Positions 1 through 9,266 of a DNA stretch of 64,000 bases are shown here, piece by piece. The notes beneath the pieces are model-generated. The model was not told the origin of the DNA and did no database searches. It saw only the letters and a program-made list of their open reading frames with translations. The position numbers and the translations under genes are program-made. This DNA is from Limisphaera sp049537155 (GTDB lineage Bacteria; Verrucomicrobiota; Verrucomicrobiia; Limisphaerales; Limisphaeraceae), in contig NZ_JBMVQZ010000003.1 of the NCBI RefSeq assembly GCF_049537155.1, positions 62,001-126,000 of the forward strand, given 5' to 3'. Numbering within the stretch: position 1 is the first letter of the stretch; every line of letters starts with the position of its first letter.

Positions 1-804
1 AGCGCCGCCAAACGGTTGCCCCGCGTGGATGCCATCGGTGGCAGCGCCGCCGGTGTCTACGTCAACAACCAGGTCAAGGTGGCTTCCCTCTTCCGCAGCG
101 TGCCGCCCGACCTCTTCGAAGCCCGCGTCCGGAATCTCTTCCTCGAAATCCAGCAAGCCTGGGGCAACCTCCCCTTCATCGTCATGAACGACGGCGAAGT
201 CGCCGCCCTCGCCGGCTCCATGATCCTCGACCAAACAGCCGTGCTCGGCCTGGCCATGGGCACCAGCACCGCCGGCGGCTGGGTCAACTCCGATGGCAAC
301 CTCACCTCCTGGATCAACGAACTGGCCTTCGTCCCCATGGACCTGCAAGCCAACGCGCCCCGGGACGAGTGGTCCGGCGACCGCGGCGTCGCCGCATCCT
401 ACCTCTCCCAACAGGCCGTCGGCCGCCTGCTGGAACCGGCCGGAATCGCCCTGCCTGCCAGGCTCTCCCTCCCCGAAAAGCTCCAACACGTCCAGGACCT
501 CATGGCCCAAGGGGACGATCGCGCCCGGAGCATCTATCAAACCATCGGCACCTACCTCGGCTATCAACTCGCCTACCTGGCAGAGTTCTATCCCGCACGG
601 CATGTCCTCCTGCTGGGTCGCGTCACCACCGGCCCAGGCGGCCGCGTCCTCCTGGCCCAGGCCCGGCACGTGCTCGAAACGGAGTTCCCTCACCTGGCCA
701 ACCGCCTCAGCCTCCACCTGCCGGACGAACGGTTCAAACGTCACGGACAGGCCATCGCCGCAGCCAGCCTGCCCGAAACCACGACCCAGCCCGCGACAAC
801 ATGA
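1..804 (+). CDS. ROK-family protein (sugar kinase/regulator fold), 5' truncated
   Basis: The reading frame is open from the first base, so the N-terminus lies outside the window; the internal TTG at 16 is unlikely to be the true start. About 267 residues remain. ROK features visible are the 'NDGEVAAL' segment (equivalent of NDANAAAL, carrying the catalytic Asp), the glycine-rich 'MGTSTAGGW' turn and 'INEL'. Many ROK kinases have a zinc-binding CxCGxxGC cluster after NELGH; here that stretch reads 'NAPRDEWSGDRG' with no cysteine, so the usual zinc site is absent. Family members phosphorylate hexoses such as glucose or N-acetylglucosamine, or act as sugar-responsive regulators. The stop overlaps the start of the PIG-L deacetylase (ATGA), so the two are co-translated, which suggests amino-sugar metabolism. 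The substrate is unknown. Confidence 0.75.
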   Translation, partial: SAAKRLPRVDAIGGSAAGVYVNNQVKVASLFRSVPPDLFEARVRNLFLEIQQAWGNLPFIVMNDGEVAALAGSMILDQTAVLGLAMGTSTAGGWVNSDGNLTSWINELAFVPMDLQANAPRDEWSGDRGVAASYLSQQAVGRLLEPAGIALPARLSLPEKLQHVQDLMAQGDDRARSIYQTIGTYLGYQLAYLAEFYPARHVLLLGRVTTGPGGRVLLAQARHVLETEFPHLANRLSLHLPDERFKRHGQAIAAASLPETTTQPATT

Positions 805-1661
805 ACGCACCCTACCTCGACTGGATCCGAAAACTCGAACAATGGTGGGCCGAGGGCGCCACCCTGCCACACGGCCCGTTCCCGCCTTCACCACCCTCCC
901 CACCCAAACCGGACGCACCCCGCGCCCTCTTTTTCGCCCCGCATCCCGACGACGAGAGCATCACCGGCGCACTGGCCGTGCGCCTGCTCCACGAGGCCGG
1001 TCTCCGGATCGTCAACATCGCCGTCACACTGGGAAGCCGCAAAGAACAGCGCCCCCGCCGCCTGGCAGAACTCCGCCACGCCTGCGCCTTCCTCGGATTC
1101 GAGCTCGAACTGCCCGCAGCCGAAGGGTTCGAAAACGTCACACCAGAAGCGCGCCGCACCGATCCCGCCCACTGGCACGCCCTGACCCGGCGGATCGCCG
1201 GCTTGATCCAGCAGCACCGGCCCGTGGTCGTCTTCTGTCCGCACGCTCACGATGCCCACCCCACCCACATCGGCACCCATGACCTCGTCATGGACGCGCT
1301 CCGCCTCGCCCCACCCAACTGGGATTGCCGGGTCATCGAAACGGAGTTCTGGGCCCCCATGGAGGACCCCAATCTCCTCGTGGAAATCCCGCCCGAGCTC
1401 CTGGCCCGGATGATGGCCGCCACCGCCTGCCACGCGGGCGAAGTGCAGCGCAACCCCTACCACCTCCGGCTGCCGGCCTGGGCCATGGACAACGTCCGCC
1501 GCGGCGCCGAGCGGGTCGGGGGATTCGGGTCCACCGCGCCCGGATTCCTCTTCGGCCAGCTGTTCCGCGTGCGCCGCGCGCACCGGAACGAGTGGCTGCC
1601 CGCCCCGCCCCCACAAAAGCTGTTGCCCGCCAGCCTCTCAGCCGCCACGCTGCTGGCCTGA
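801..1661 (+). CDS. PIG-L family deacetylase (LmbE-like)
   Basis: The protein has 286 residues. The ATG overlaps the stop of the upstream ROK gene (ATGA). The zinc-binding signature of the family, AxHPDD, is present near residue 50 as 'FAPHPDDES', and a distal histidine motif 'PHAHDAHPTH' supplies the third metal ligand. PIG-L/LmbE enzymes remove N-acetyl groups from GlcNAc-containing conjugates (GlcNAc-PI, GlcNAc-Ins, bacillithiol precursors). Pairing with a ROK-type protein suggests handling of an N-acetylated sugar, but the substrate cannot be read from sequence. No signal peptide is evident, so it is probably cytoplasmic. Confidence 0.85.
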   Translation: MNAPYLDWIRKLEQWWAEGATLPHGPFPPSPPSPPKPDAPRALFFAPHPDDESITGALAVRLLHEAGLRIVNIAVTLGSRKEQRPRRLAELRHACAFLGFELELPAAEGFENVTPEARRTDPAHWHALTRRIAGLIQQHRPVVVFCPHAHDAHPTHIGTHDLVMDALRLAPPNWDCRVIETEFWAPMEDPNLLVEIPPELLARMMAATACHAGEVQRNPYHLRLPAWAMDNVRRGAERVGGFGSTAPGFLFGQLFRVRRAHRNEWLPAPPPQKLLPASLSAATLLA

Positions 1662-1773
1662 ACGGGCATGCGGGGGATCGGACGCCGCACGTCCGAACCG
1701 CAGGCAATCGAACCCGAGCTCCGGCCGTACACCGGCACCAAGCCGCGGGCGCCCCCGCAGCCGTTCATCGGCC

Positions 1774-2427
1774 ATGGGACGACTGAACTACCACATCATC
1801 CCGGCGGCGACACCGGAATCCAGACGGCTGATGCTCATGATGCACGGCCTGGGCGACAGCCACGAAGGTTACCTGTGGCTGCCGGACGCCCTGCAACTGC
1901 CCTGGCTCCACTTCGCCCTCCCCGATGCACCCGACCCCTACTACGGCGGCTACTCGTGGTTCGACATTTTCGGCGATCCCGTGCCCGGGGTGCGGCGCAG
2001 CTATCAGTTGCTCCGGGAACTCCTGGAGGAACTCCACCAACAAGGCTGGCCGGCCGACCAAATGATCGTGGGCGGCTTTTCCCAGGGCGGGCTCATGGCC
2101 ATCGAAATCGCCATCCGCTACCCGCGTCGGCTGGCCGGCGTGCTCTGCATCAGCGGAGCCGTCTGTGATCCCGACACCCTGATCCGCGAACAATCCCCGG
2201 TCGCCCGCCAGCAACGCATCCTCGCCACCCACGGCCGTTACGACGACATCCTCCCCATCGAGATCACCCGCAGCCAGATCCACCAACTCCAACAAGCCGG
2301 CATACCCATCTCCTGGGTCGAACTCGAAAAAACCCACACCATCGCCGGAGAAACCGAACTGCGGCTCATCCGCGACTTCATCCTCGACTGCTACGCCCCG
2401 GCGGACGCCGGAACCCCACCCGCCTGA
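1774..2427 (+). CDS. Alpha/beta-hydrolase, phospholipase/carboxylesterase family
   Basis: The protein has 217 residues, the normal size for this family. The catalytic triad can be placed: nucleophilic Ser in 'GGFSQGG' (GxSxG) near residue 108, Asp in 'GRYDDILP' and His in 'KTHTIAGE' near the C-terminus. An oxyanion-loop motif 'MHGLGDSHEGY' lies near the N-terminus. Family members hydrolyse carboxylic esters or lysophospholipids. It starts 112 bp after the PIG-L gene and may be in the same transcription unit. No signal peptide is seen, so it is predicted cytoplasmic. The physiological substrate is unknown. Confidence 0.88.
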   Translation: MGRLNYHIIPAATPESRRLMLMMHGLGDSHEGYLWLPDALQLPWLHFALPDAPDPYYGGYSWFDIFGDPVPGVRRSYQLLRELLEELHQQGWPADQMIVGGFSQGGLMAIEIAIRYPRRLAGVLCISGAVCDPDTLIREQSPVARQQRILATHGRYDDILPIEITRSQIHQLQQAGIPISWVELEKTHTIAGETELRLIRDFILDCYAPADAGTPPA

Positions 2428-2493
2428 AACAACCGCTCCCGCTCGAAGTTCCCCAGCGCCACCCCCGCTCCCCCACACCAGATTGCCACCGGC

Positions 2494-2510
2494 CGTCGGC
2501 CCGGCCGACG
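2494..2510. terminator. Candidate bidirectional hairpin between convergent genes
   Basis: A perfect palindrome of two 8-bp arms (CGTCGGCC / GGCCGACG) around one central C lies in the 155-bp gap between the converging esterase and EF-P genes. As RNA it forms a GC-rich stem from either strand. No T-run follows, so if it terminates transcription it is not a classical intrinsic terminator. Confidence 0.35.
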
Positions 2511-2582
2511 CCGCAACGGACGGTCCACCGGCGTCTTGCTCCACCGATCCGTTCCGACCGGCCACCCGGCGGCCGGCCATCG

Positions 2583-3164
2583 TCACTTCTTGTCCCCTCT
2601 GTCGCTCTCCTTCCCCACGTACTTCCGCGTCGCCGTGTCCACCCGCACCCGCTCGCCCTTGTCCAGGAAGAGCGGCACCATGATCTCCAAACCCGTCTCC
2701 AACACCGCCGGTTTCCACGTCGCATCCGACCCGCCCCGGATCGGCGGGGCCGTCTCCGTAATGGTCAGCGTCACCTGCGGCGGCAGGACAATGTCCAGCA
2801 ACCTCCCGTCCAAAAACAGCGCCTTGTACTCCTCGTTCTCCTTCAAAAACACCTTCCGATCCCCCACCTGCTCCGCCCTCAACACCAGTTCCTCGAACGT
2901 CTCCGCATCCAGAAACACGTACTCCTCCCCCTGCGCATAGCTGTACTGCACCGTCCGATGCTGGACCTCCGCCACCGGCACACGCTCCGTGTCCGTGAAA
3001 GTCCGCTCCAGAAACCGGCCCGACCGCAGATGTCGCAATCGCGCATGGATCTTGTGCTTCGTCTGTGCGGTCCCGGTGACGTGCAGCTCCTCGATCACGT
3101 GCGGCGCCCCATCCAACAGGAGCACCATCCCCTTCTTGAACTCGGATGGCAAAACGCTTTGCAT
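2583..3164 (-). CDS. efp: Elongation factor P-family protein with non-canonical domain I loop
   Basis: The protein has 193 residues in the three-domain EF-P arrangement: KOW-like domain I from 'LPSEFKKGMVLLLDG', then two OB domains ending in 'GERVRVDTATRKYVGK'. EF-P binds ribosomes stalled at polyproline stretches. The domain I tip that carries the modified residue (Lys34 in E. coli EF-P, Arg in EarP-type, Arg in EfpL/YeiP) is here 'TGTAQTKHK' (residues 30-38). It is longer than the classical PGKGQ loop and has no obvious equivalent of the modified residue other than the lysines at its end. The ATG at 3164 is preferred. The in-frame TTG at 3206 is the first three bases of a -35 box (TTGACG), so it is probably not translated. 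Transcribed divergently from sdhC. Confidence 0.85.
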   Translation of the reverse strand: MQSVLPSEFKKGMVLLLDGAPHVIEELHVTGTAQTKHKIHARLRHLRSGRFLERTFTDTERVPVAEVQHRTVQYSYAQGEEYVFLDAETFEELVLRAEQVGDRKVFLKENEEYKALFLDGRLLDIVLPPQVTLTITETAPPIRGGSDATWKPAVLETGLEIMVPLFLDKGERVRVDTATRKYVGKESDRGDKK

Positions 3165-3177
3165 AGGCTCATCACCC

Positions 3178-3206
3178 AGTGTGTGCCGGCCCACCCACGG
3201 CGTCAA
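3178..3206 (-). promoter_or_regulatory. Putative promoter of the EF-P gene
   Basis: On the minus strand TTGACG (3206-3201) is followed after 17 nt by CACACT (3183-3178), 13 nt before the ATG. The -35 is strong and the -10 weak. Its position argues against the upstream in-frame TTG as start. Confidence 0.4.
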
Positions 3207-3320
3207 CGACCCGACACCCGTCCCCTCCGGATCGCCGCCCCCGGCCCGCCCGATCCCGGGCCATCCGCTTCCGCCACGGGCCCGCCCCCGGCACTCCCCC
3301 GGACATTAGTAGATTAAATA

Positions 3321-3343
3321 AAACTTTGGAGATAACAAAGTTT
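3321..3343. promoter_or_regulatory. Perfect inverted repeat at the sdhCAB promoter (candidate operator)
   Basis: Two 8-bp arms, AAACTTTG (3321-3328) and CAAAGTTT (3336-3343), flank a 7-nt AT-rich spacer. They sit in a short AT-rich island (about 3306-3345) within otherwise very GC-rich DNA. The right arm overlaps the first two bases of the proposed sdhC -35 box. That geometry is typical of a dimeric transcription factor site that would block or assist RNA polymerase. The regulator is unknown. Confidence 0.55.
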
Positions 3344-3370
3344 GACGGCCATCCGACCTCTCCCTAACTT
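3342..3370 (+). promoter_or_regulatory. Putative sigma-70-type promoter of sdhCAB
   Basis: TTGACG (3342-3347), a 17-nt spacer and TAACTT (3365-3370) precede the sdhC ATG (3421), which would give a 5' leader of roughly 45 nt. It overlaps the inverted repeat at 3321-3343. Confidence 0.5.
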
Positions 3371-3420
3371 GCGCGTCGTCAGGCCAAAGGGCCTGGGTAC
3401 CTCGGGTGTCAGGCAAGGGC

Positions 3421-4188
3421 ATGAAAACTCTGGCGTGTTTCTTTTCGTCTTCGGTGGGACGCAAGTTCCTCATGGCCGCCAGCGGAGGGCTGCTGTTCCT
3501 TTTCGTCGTGGCCCACCTGCTGGGGAACCTGCAGATCTTTCTTCCCCCCGAGGCCATCAACAACTACGCGAAATACCTGCAGTCGCATCCGGAGCTGATC
3601 TGGCCGGCCCGCATCGGCCTGTTGGTGCTCGTGGGCGTCCACGTCTGGGCGGCTGTGACCCTCACGCTGGAGAACCGCGCCGCCCGGCCCGTGGGGTACT
3701 GGGGGCGGCCCGCCCCCTACGGTGCCCGTCCCGCCTCCCGCACCATGATGGTCAGCGGGGTGGCGCTGGCGGCCTTCGTCGTCTATCACCTGTTGCACTA
3801 CACGGTGGTGGTGGACGGCCTCAGCGGCGCCCGTGTCCCGCTCAGCCAGCTCAAGGCCCGGCACGACGTCTACGCCATGATGGTCGCCGGCTTCAGCGTC
3901 TGGTACGTCTCCCTGGCGTACATCGTGGGCGTCGGCGCCCTTTGCTGGCACCTCAGCCACGGGTTGGGTGCCATGTTCCAGTCGCTCGGCCTCAAGAATG
4001 CCGTGTACGGTCCCTGTCTGGACCGCGCCGCCCGCGTGGCGGCCCTGGTCATCTTCCTCGGATACAGTTCCATCCCGGTGGCCGTGCTGGCCGGACATGG
4101 CCGGGAATACCTGCATCAGACCATCGAACGCATCGCCTCCGGCGACGCACCCGGCTCCACCACACATTCCACCGCTCATCACCGTTGA
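3421..4188 (+). CDS. sdhC: Succinate dehydrogenase cytochrome b subunit
   Basis: This is the membrane anchor of complex II, which passes electrons from succinate oxidation to the quinone pool. The 255-residue protein has five hydrophobic segments. Histidines typical of the dihaem cytochrome b558 family (Bacillus/Wolinella type) are visible: 'VVAHLLGNLQ', 'VGVHVWAA', 'YHLLHY' and 'CWHLSHG'. The last sits in the conserved 'HLSHGLGAMFQSLG' stretch. The ATG at 3421 is chosen; a GTG at 3406 would add five residues. It is the first gene of sdhC-sdhA-sdhB, with 14 nt to sdhA. Single-anchor dihaem enzymes usually work with menaquinone, an inference here. Confidence 0.93.
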   Translation: MKTLACFFSSSVGRKFLMAASGGLLFLFVVAHLLGNLQIFLPPEAINNYAKYLQSHPELIWPARIGLLVLVGVHVWAAVTLTLENRAARPVGYWGRPAPYGARPASRTMMVSGVALAAFVVYHLLHYTVVVDGLSGARVPLSQLKARHDVYAMMVAGFSVWYVSLAYIVGVGALCWHLSHGLGAMFQSLGLKNAVYGPCLDRAARVAALVIFLGYSSIPVAVLAGHGREYLHQTIERIASGDAPGSTTHSTAHHR

Positions 4189-4202
4189 CCCTTGTTGCAG
4201 CC

Positions 4203-6125
<1,923 letters not shown>

Positions 6126-6172
6126 GAACTTCGCACGACCGGCAATCGGCAACCTTTTCCCGCGTAGCAGCC

Positions 6173-6946
6173 ATGAAAGTCACCCTCAAAGTCTGGCGCC
6201 AAAAGGACGCTCAAAGCCCGGGACGGTTCGTCACCTACGTGACCCCGGAGCTCAATCCCAACATGTCGTTCCTCGAAATGCTGGACGTGGTCAATGAAGA
6301 GCTCATCCGGCGTGGCGAGGAACCCATCGCCTTCGACCACGACTGCCGGGAGGGCATCTGCGGAACCTGTTCCCTCGTCATCAACGGCAAACCCCACGGT
6401 CCCCACCGCGGCGTGACCACCTGCCAGACCTACATGCGCAGTTTCAAGGACGGCGACACCATCGTCATCGAGCCGTTCCGCGCCCGCGCCTTCCCCGTCA
6501 TCAAGGACCTGATCGTGGACCGGAGCGCGTTTGACCGCATCATGTGGGCCGGCGGCTTCATCAGCGTCCGCACCGGCAGCGCGCCCGAGGCCAACAGCAT
6601 CCCCGTCCCCAAGGAAACCGCCGAACGCGCCATGGACGCCGCCCAGTGCATCGGATGCGGCGCCTGTGTGGCCGCCTGCAAAAATGCCAGCGCCATGCTC
6701 TTCGTGGCCGCCAAGATCTCTCACCTGGGGCTCCTGCCCCAGGGCCAGCCCGAACGCTGGCGCCGCGCCCGCGCCATGATCGAACAAATGGACCGCGAGG
6801 GTTTCGGCGCCTGCACGGTCACCGGCTCCTGCGAGGCCGTCTGTCCCAAGGGCATCAGTCTCGAGTTCATCGCCCGCATGAACCGCGACTACGCCGTGTC
6901 CCTCCTCAAGGGGGACCCCCCGTCACGCGCCTCCGCCGCACTTTGA
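6173..6946 (+). CDS. sdhB: Succinate dehydrogenase iron-sulfur subunit
   Basis: The 257-residue electron-transfer subunit carries electrons from FAD to the membrane anchor. The N-terminal ferredoxin domain has the [2Fe-2S] ligands 'CREGICGTC' with a further Cys in 'TTCQTY'. The C-terminal domain has 'CIGCGACVAACKN' and 'SCEAVCPKGI', which provide the [4Fe-4S] and [3Fe-4S] ligands. The 48-nt gap after sdhA fits one operon. The stop overlaps a possible TTG start of the following BtpA-family gene. Confidence 0.95.
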   Translation: MKVTLKVWRQKDAQSPGRFVTYVTPELNPNMSFLEMLDVVNEELIRRGEEPIAFDHDCREGICGTCSLVINGKPHGPHRGVTTCQTYMRSFKDGDTIVIEPFRARAFPVIKDLIVDRSAFDRIMWAGGFISVRTGSAPEANSIPVPKETAERAMDAAQCIGCGACVAACKNASAMLFVAAKISHLGLLPQGQPERWRRARAMIEQMDREGFGACTVTGSCEAVCPKGISLEFIARMNRDYAVSLLKGDPPSRASAAL

Positions 6947-7818
6947 ACCCGCACCAGGACAGGCCGTTCCCCGGCACCGGGCGCCCCTCCATCGCCGCAC
7001 CGGCCAAACGGCCATTGCCACCGCGCCCGCTCGTCGCCGTCATCGCCCTTCAGCCCCTTCCCGGCTCACCCCTCCACGCCGGTTCCCACCGCGCCATACT
7101 CGAACGCGCCCTGACAGACGCCCGCCTCTACGCCGGGGCAGGAGTGGACGCACTCCTCATCGAAAACAGCTACGACCTGCCCTACACCCGGCCGCCCCTG
7201 CCCGCGGCCGCCGTCCGACTGGTCACCCGGATCGCCCGCGAGTTGCGCAGCCTCTTCGCCGGCCCCATCGGCATCCAACTGCTCGAAGCCGCCAACGAAA
7301 CGGCGTTGGAAATCGCAGCCGAAACCGATCTCGACTTCGTCCGGGTGGAAGGTTACGTCTTCGCCCACGTCGGCGGCGCCGGCCTCATCCAGGGCTGTGC
7401 CGGGCCACTCCTCCGCCTCCGCCGCAACCGCAACGCCGGGCACATCCGCATCTTTGCCGACCTCAAGAAGAAACATTGCGCCCACGCGCTCACCGCCGAC
7501 CTCGACATCGTGGACGAACTCAAGCAGGCCGAGTTCTTCCTCGTGGACGGCGTGATCGTCACCGGCCCCCGCACCGGCGAGGCACCCGCACTGCGGGAAC
7601 TGCGCCGCGTCCGGCGCCACGCGCACGTGCCCGTCTGGATCGGCTCCGGAATCACGCCCCGCAACCTGCCCCGCTACTTCAAGGAAGCCGACGGTTTCAT
7701 CGTCGGGTCCGCCTTCCGCACCGGGGGCGATTTTCTCGGCAGCACCGATCCCGGGCGACTCCGGGCCTTTCTGGCCGTCTGGAACCGCTGCCGCACCGAA
7801 CAACCCCCCGCGCACTGA
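6943..7818 (+). CDS. BtpA/SgcQ-family TIM-barrel protein
   Basis: The protein has 291 residues from TTG 6943, or 267 from TTG 7015. No ATG or GTG fits. Family motifs run along the length: 'ALQPLPGSP' near the start, 'AGVDALLIENSYD', 'VRVEGYVFAHVGGAGLIQG', 'IFADLKKKHC', 'GVIVTGPRTGEAP', 'VWIGSGITPRNLP' and 'ADGFIVGSAFRTGG'. This is a (beta/alpha)8 phosphate-binding-type barrel. The founding member BtpA is needed for photosystem I stability in cyanobacteria and SgcQ is linked to a sugar operon; the biochemical activity is undefined. The 6943 start overlaps the sdhB stop (TTGA), suggesting translation with the sdh operon. The 7015 start matches the usual family length better. Confidence 0.82.
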   Translation: MNPHQDRPFPGTGRPSIAAPAKRPLPPRPLVAVIALQPLPGSPLHAGSHRAILERALTDARLYAGAGVDALLIENSYDLPYTRPPLPAAAVRLVTRIARELRSLFAGPIGIQLLEAANETALEIAAETDLDFVRVEGYVFAHVGGAGLIQGCAGPLLRLRRNRNAGHIRIFADLKKKHCAHALTADLDIVDELKQAEFFLVDGVIVTGPRTGEAPALRELRRVRRHAHVPVWIGSGITPRNLPRYFKEADGFIVGSAFRTGGDFLGSTDPGRLRAFLAVWNRCRTEQPPAH

Positions 7819-7847
7819 ACGTCTCCAACCCCGCCGACCCCGCGCCC

Positions 7848-8663
7848 CTACCAGTAGCGCTCCCAATGCACCTGCCCGGGCGCGTCCTTCCGGTGTTCCC
7901 GGTATCCCTCACTCGCCAACAGTCTCACCATGTCCTCGATCATGGCAGGGTTGCCGCAGAGGAACACGTGCGTGTGATGCGGCGAGGGGGCAAAGCCCCA
8001 TCCCTCGGCAATCAGCCCGGACCGCCACACATCCTGCACATGCCCCACCAGGCCGCTCCACGGCGGCACGGCACCTTGCGGCCGCGACACCACCGGCAGG
8101 TACAGCAAATGCGCGTGCCGCCGTGCCAGGTCCTCCAGCTCATTCCGGTACCCCAGGTCCGAAGGATACCGCGCCCCGTGGATCACCGCCGTGCGCCGCT
8201 GCGAGTTCTCGGCCAGGTGCGTGCGCAACATGCTCATGTAGGGGGCCAGCCCCGTGCCCGTGGCCACCAGCACCAGATGCGCATCCGCCGGCACATGCCG
8301 CAACGTGAACATCCCGCTGAACTTCGGCCCCAGCCACAACCGGTCCCCCACGTGCAACCGGAACAGCCGTGGCGTCAACACCCCCGACCGCACCAGCGCC
8401 AGATAAAACTCCAGGTACTCGTTCTGCCGCGACGAAGAGGCGATCGAATAGGCCCGCCGGATCCATTGATGCGGTGGGGCCGGCGGGTTCTCCGGTTCCG
8501 CGTCCGGCACCCGCGGCGCCGACCCGGGCAAACCCAACACCGCAAACTGACCCGGCTCGAACGGCGGCAACGCCCAACCCTCCGGCACCACACGCAGGAT
8601 GATCAGGCCCGGCGCCACCTCCTGCCGCCACGCCACACGTGCATTGTAATCCATGTTCGACAT
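7848..8663 (-). CDS. fpr: Ferredoxin--NADP+ reductase
   Basis: The 271-residue flavoprotein exchanges electrons between NADPH and ferredoxin or flavodoxin. The FAD-binding motif 'RRAYSIASS' (RxYS) is followed by the NADP motif 'VLVATGTGLAPYMSMLR', then 'FLCGNPAMIEDM', and the chain ends in an aromatic C-terminus 'HWERYW', all typical of bacterial FNRs. The start is taken at ATG 8663 (MSNMDYN); ATG 8654 is an alternative. Upstream in-frame residues look non-coding. It converges on the BtpA gene and is not in an evident operon. Confidence 0.92.
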   Translation of the reverse strand: MSNMDYNARVAWRQEVAPGLIILRVVPEGWALPPFEPGQFAVLGLPGSAPRVPDAEPENPPAPPHQWIRRAYSIASSSRQNEYLEFYLALVRSGVLTPRLFRLHVGDRLWLGPKFSGMFTLRHVPADAHLVLVATGTGLAPYMSMLRTHLAENSQRRTAVIHGARYPSDLGYRNELEDLARRHAHLLYLPVVSRPQGAVPPWSGLVGHVQDVWRSGLIAEGWGFAPSPHHTHVFLCGNPAMIEDMVRLLASEGYREHRKDAPGQVHWERYW

Positions 8664-8784
8664 CCCAAACCGCTCTGCGCGGCCCAGTGTACGAATCCCG
8701 CCAACTGCAAAAAGCCCTTTCCACCGCGCGCAGGCCGGTGACGCGGCCCCCCGACGGCACATCGCCTCCTTCACAGACCCGCGG

Positions 8785-8814
8785 TTGACACCGCCGGCCC
8801 CTGCGCCAGATGAT
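8785..8814 (+). promoter_or_regulatory. Putative promoter of DUF5069 gene, near-leaderless
   Basis: TTGACA (8785-8790), an 18-nt spacer and GATGAT (8809-8814) end 7 nt before the ATG at 8822. The predicted transcript would begin at or just before that ATG, so 8822 is preferred over the ATGs at 8810 and 8813, which lie inside the -10. Confidence 0.5.
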
Positions 8815-8821
8815 GAAACCC

Positions 8822-9247
8822 ATGAGCGAAATCATCTATCCGCGCAGTCCCCGGGAGATGATGGACGGGTGGATGCACCTGCCGCGATACATTGACAAGA
8901 TCCGGCTCTTCCTGGCCGGGCGGTTGCATCCGGACTACCTGCCCAACCTCGGCAAGGGATTCGACGGCCTCTGGCTCAAATACGCGGGGCTCACCCACGA
9001 ACAGATGGTGGAGGTCGTCCGCAACACCATCATTGACGGACAGGTCTGCGACTGGGTCCGCCAGAACGTCAAAGTTCCCCCGGAGGTCAAGGCCGCTCAC
9101 AGAGAAGAGATGCTCAGCTATCCCAGGCCCGATGACGCCGAAGGCCAGGCCCGACTCCGCTGGCGCAAGGAACAATCCGGCCTGGCCCATCGGGACGACA
9201 TCCGCACATTCGTGGACTACATCGACGCCGACGAAAAACGGATCTGA
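8822..9247 (+). CDS. DUF5069 domain protein
   Basis: The 141-residue small soluble protein carries the DUF5069 pattern: 'SPREMMDGWMHLPRYIDKIR' near the N-terminus, then 'LPNLGKGFDGLWLKYAGL' and a short charged C-terminal tail. The family is common in Verrucomicrobiota and some other bacteria and has no assigned function. The 20-nt gap to the CcsA/HemX-like gene suggests co-transcription with the hem genes. No membrane segment or signal peptide is present. Confidence 0.82.
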   Translation: MSEIIYPRSPREMMDGWMHLPRYIDKIRLFLAGRLHPDYLPNLGKGFDGLWLKYAGLTHEQMVEVVRNTIIDGQVCDWVRQNVKVPPEVKAAHREEMLSYPRPDDAEGQARLRWRKEQSGLAHRDDIRTFVDYIDADEKRI

Positions 9248-9266
9248 TCCACGGCACCGACCGCAC

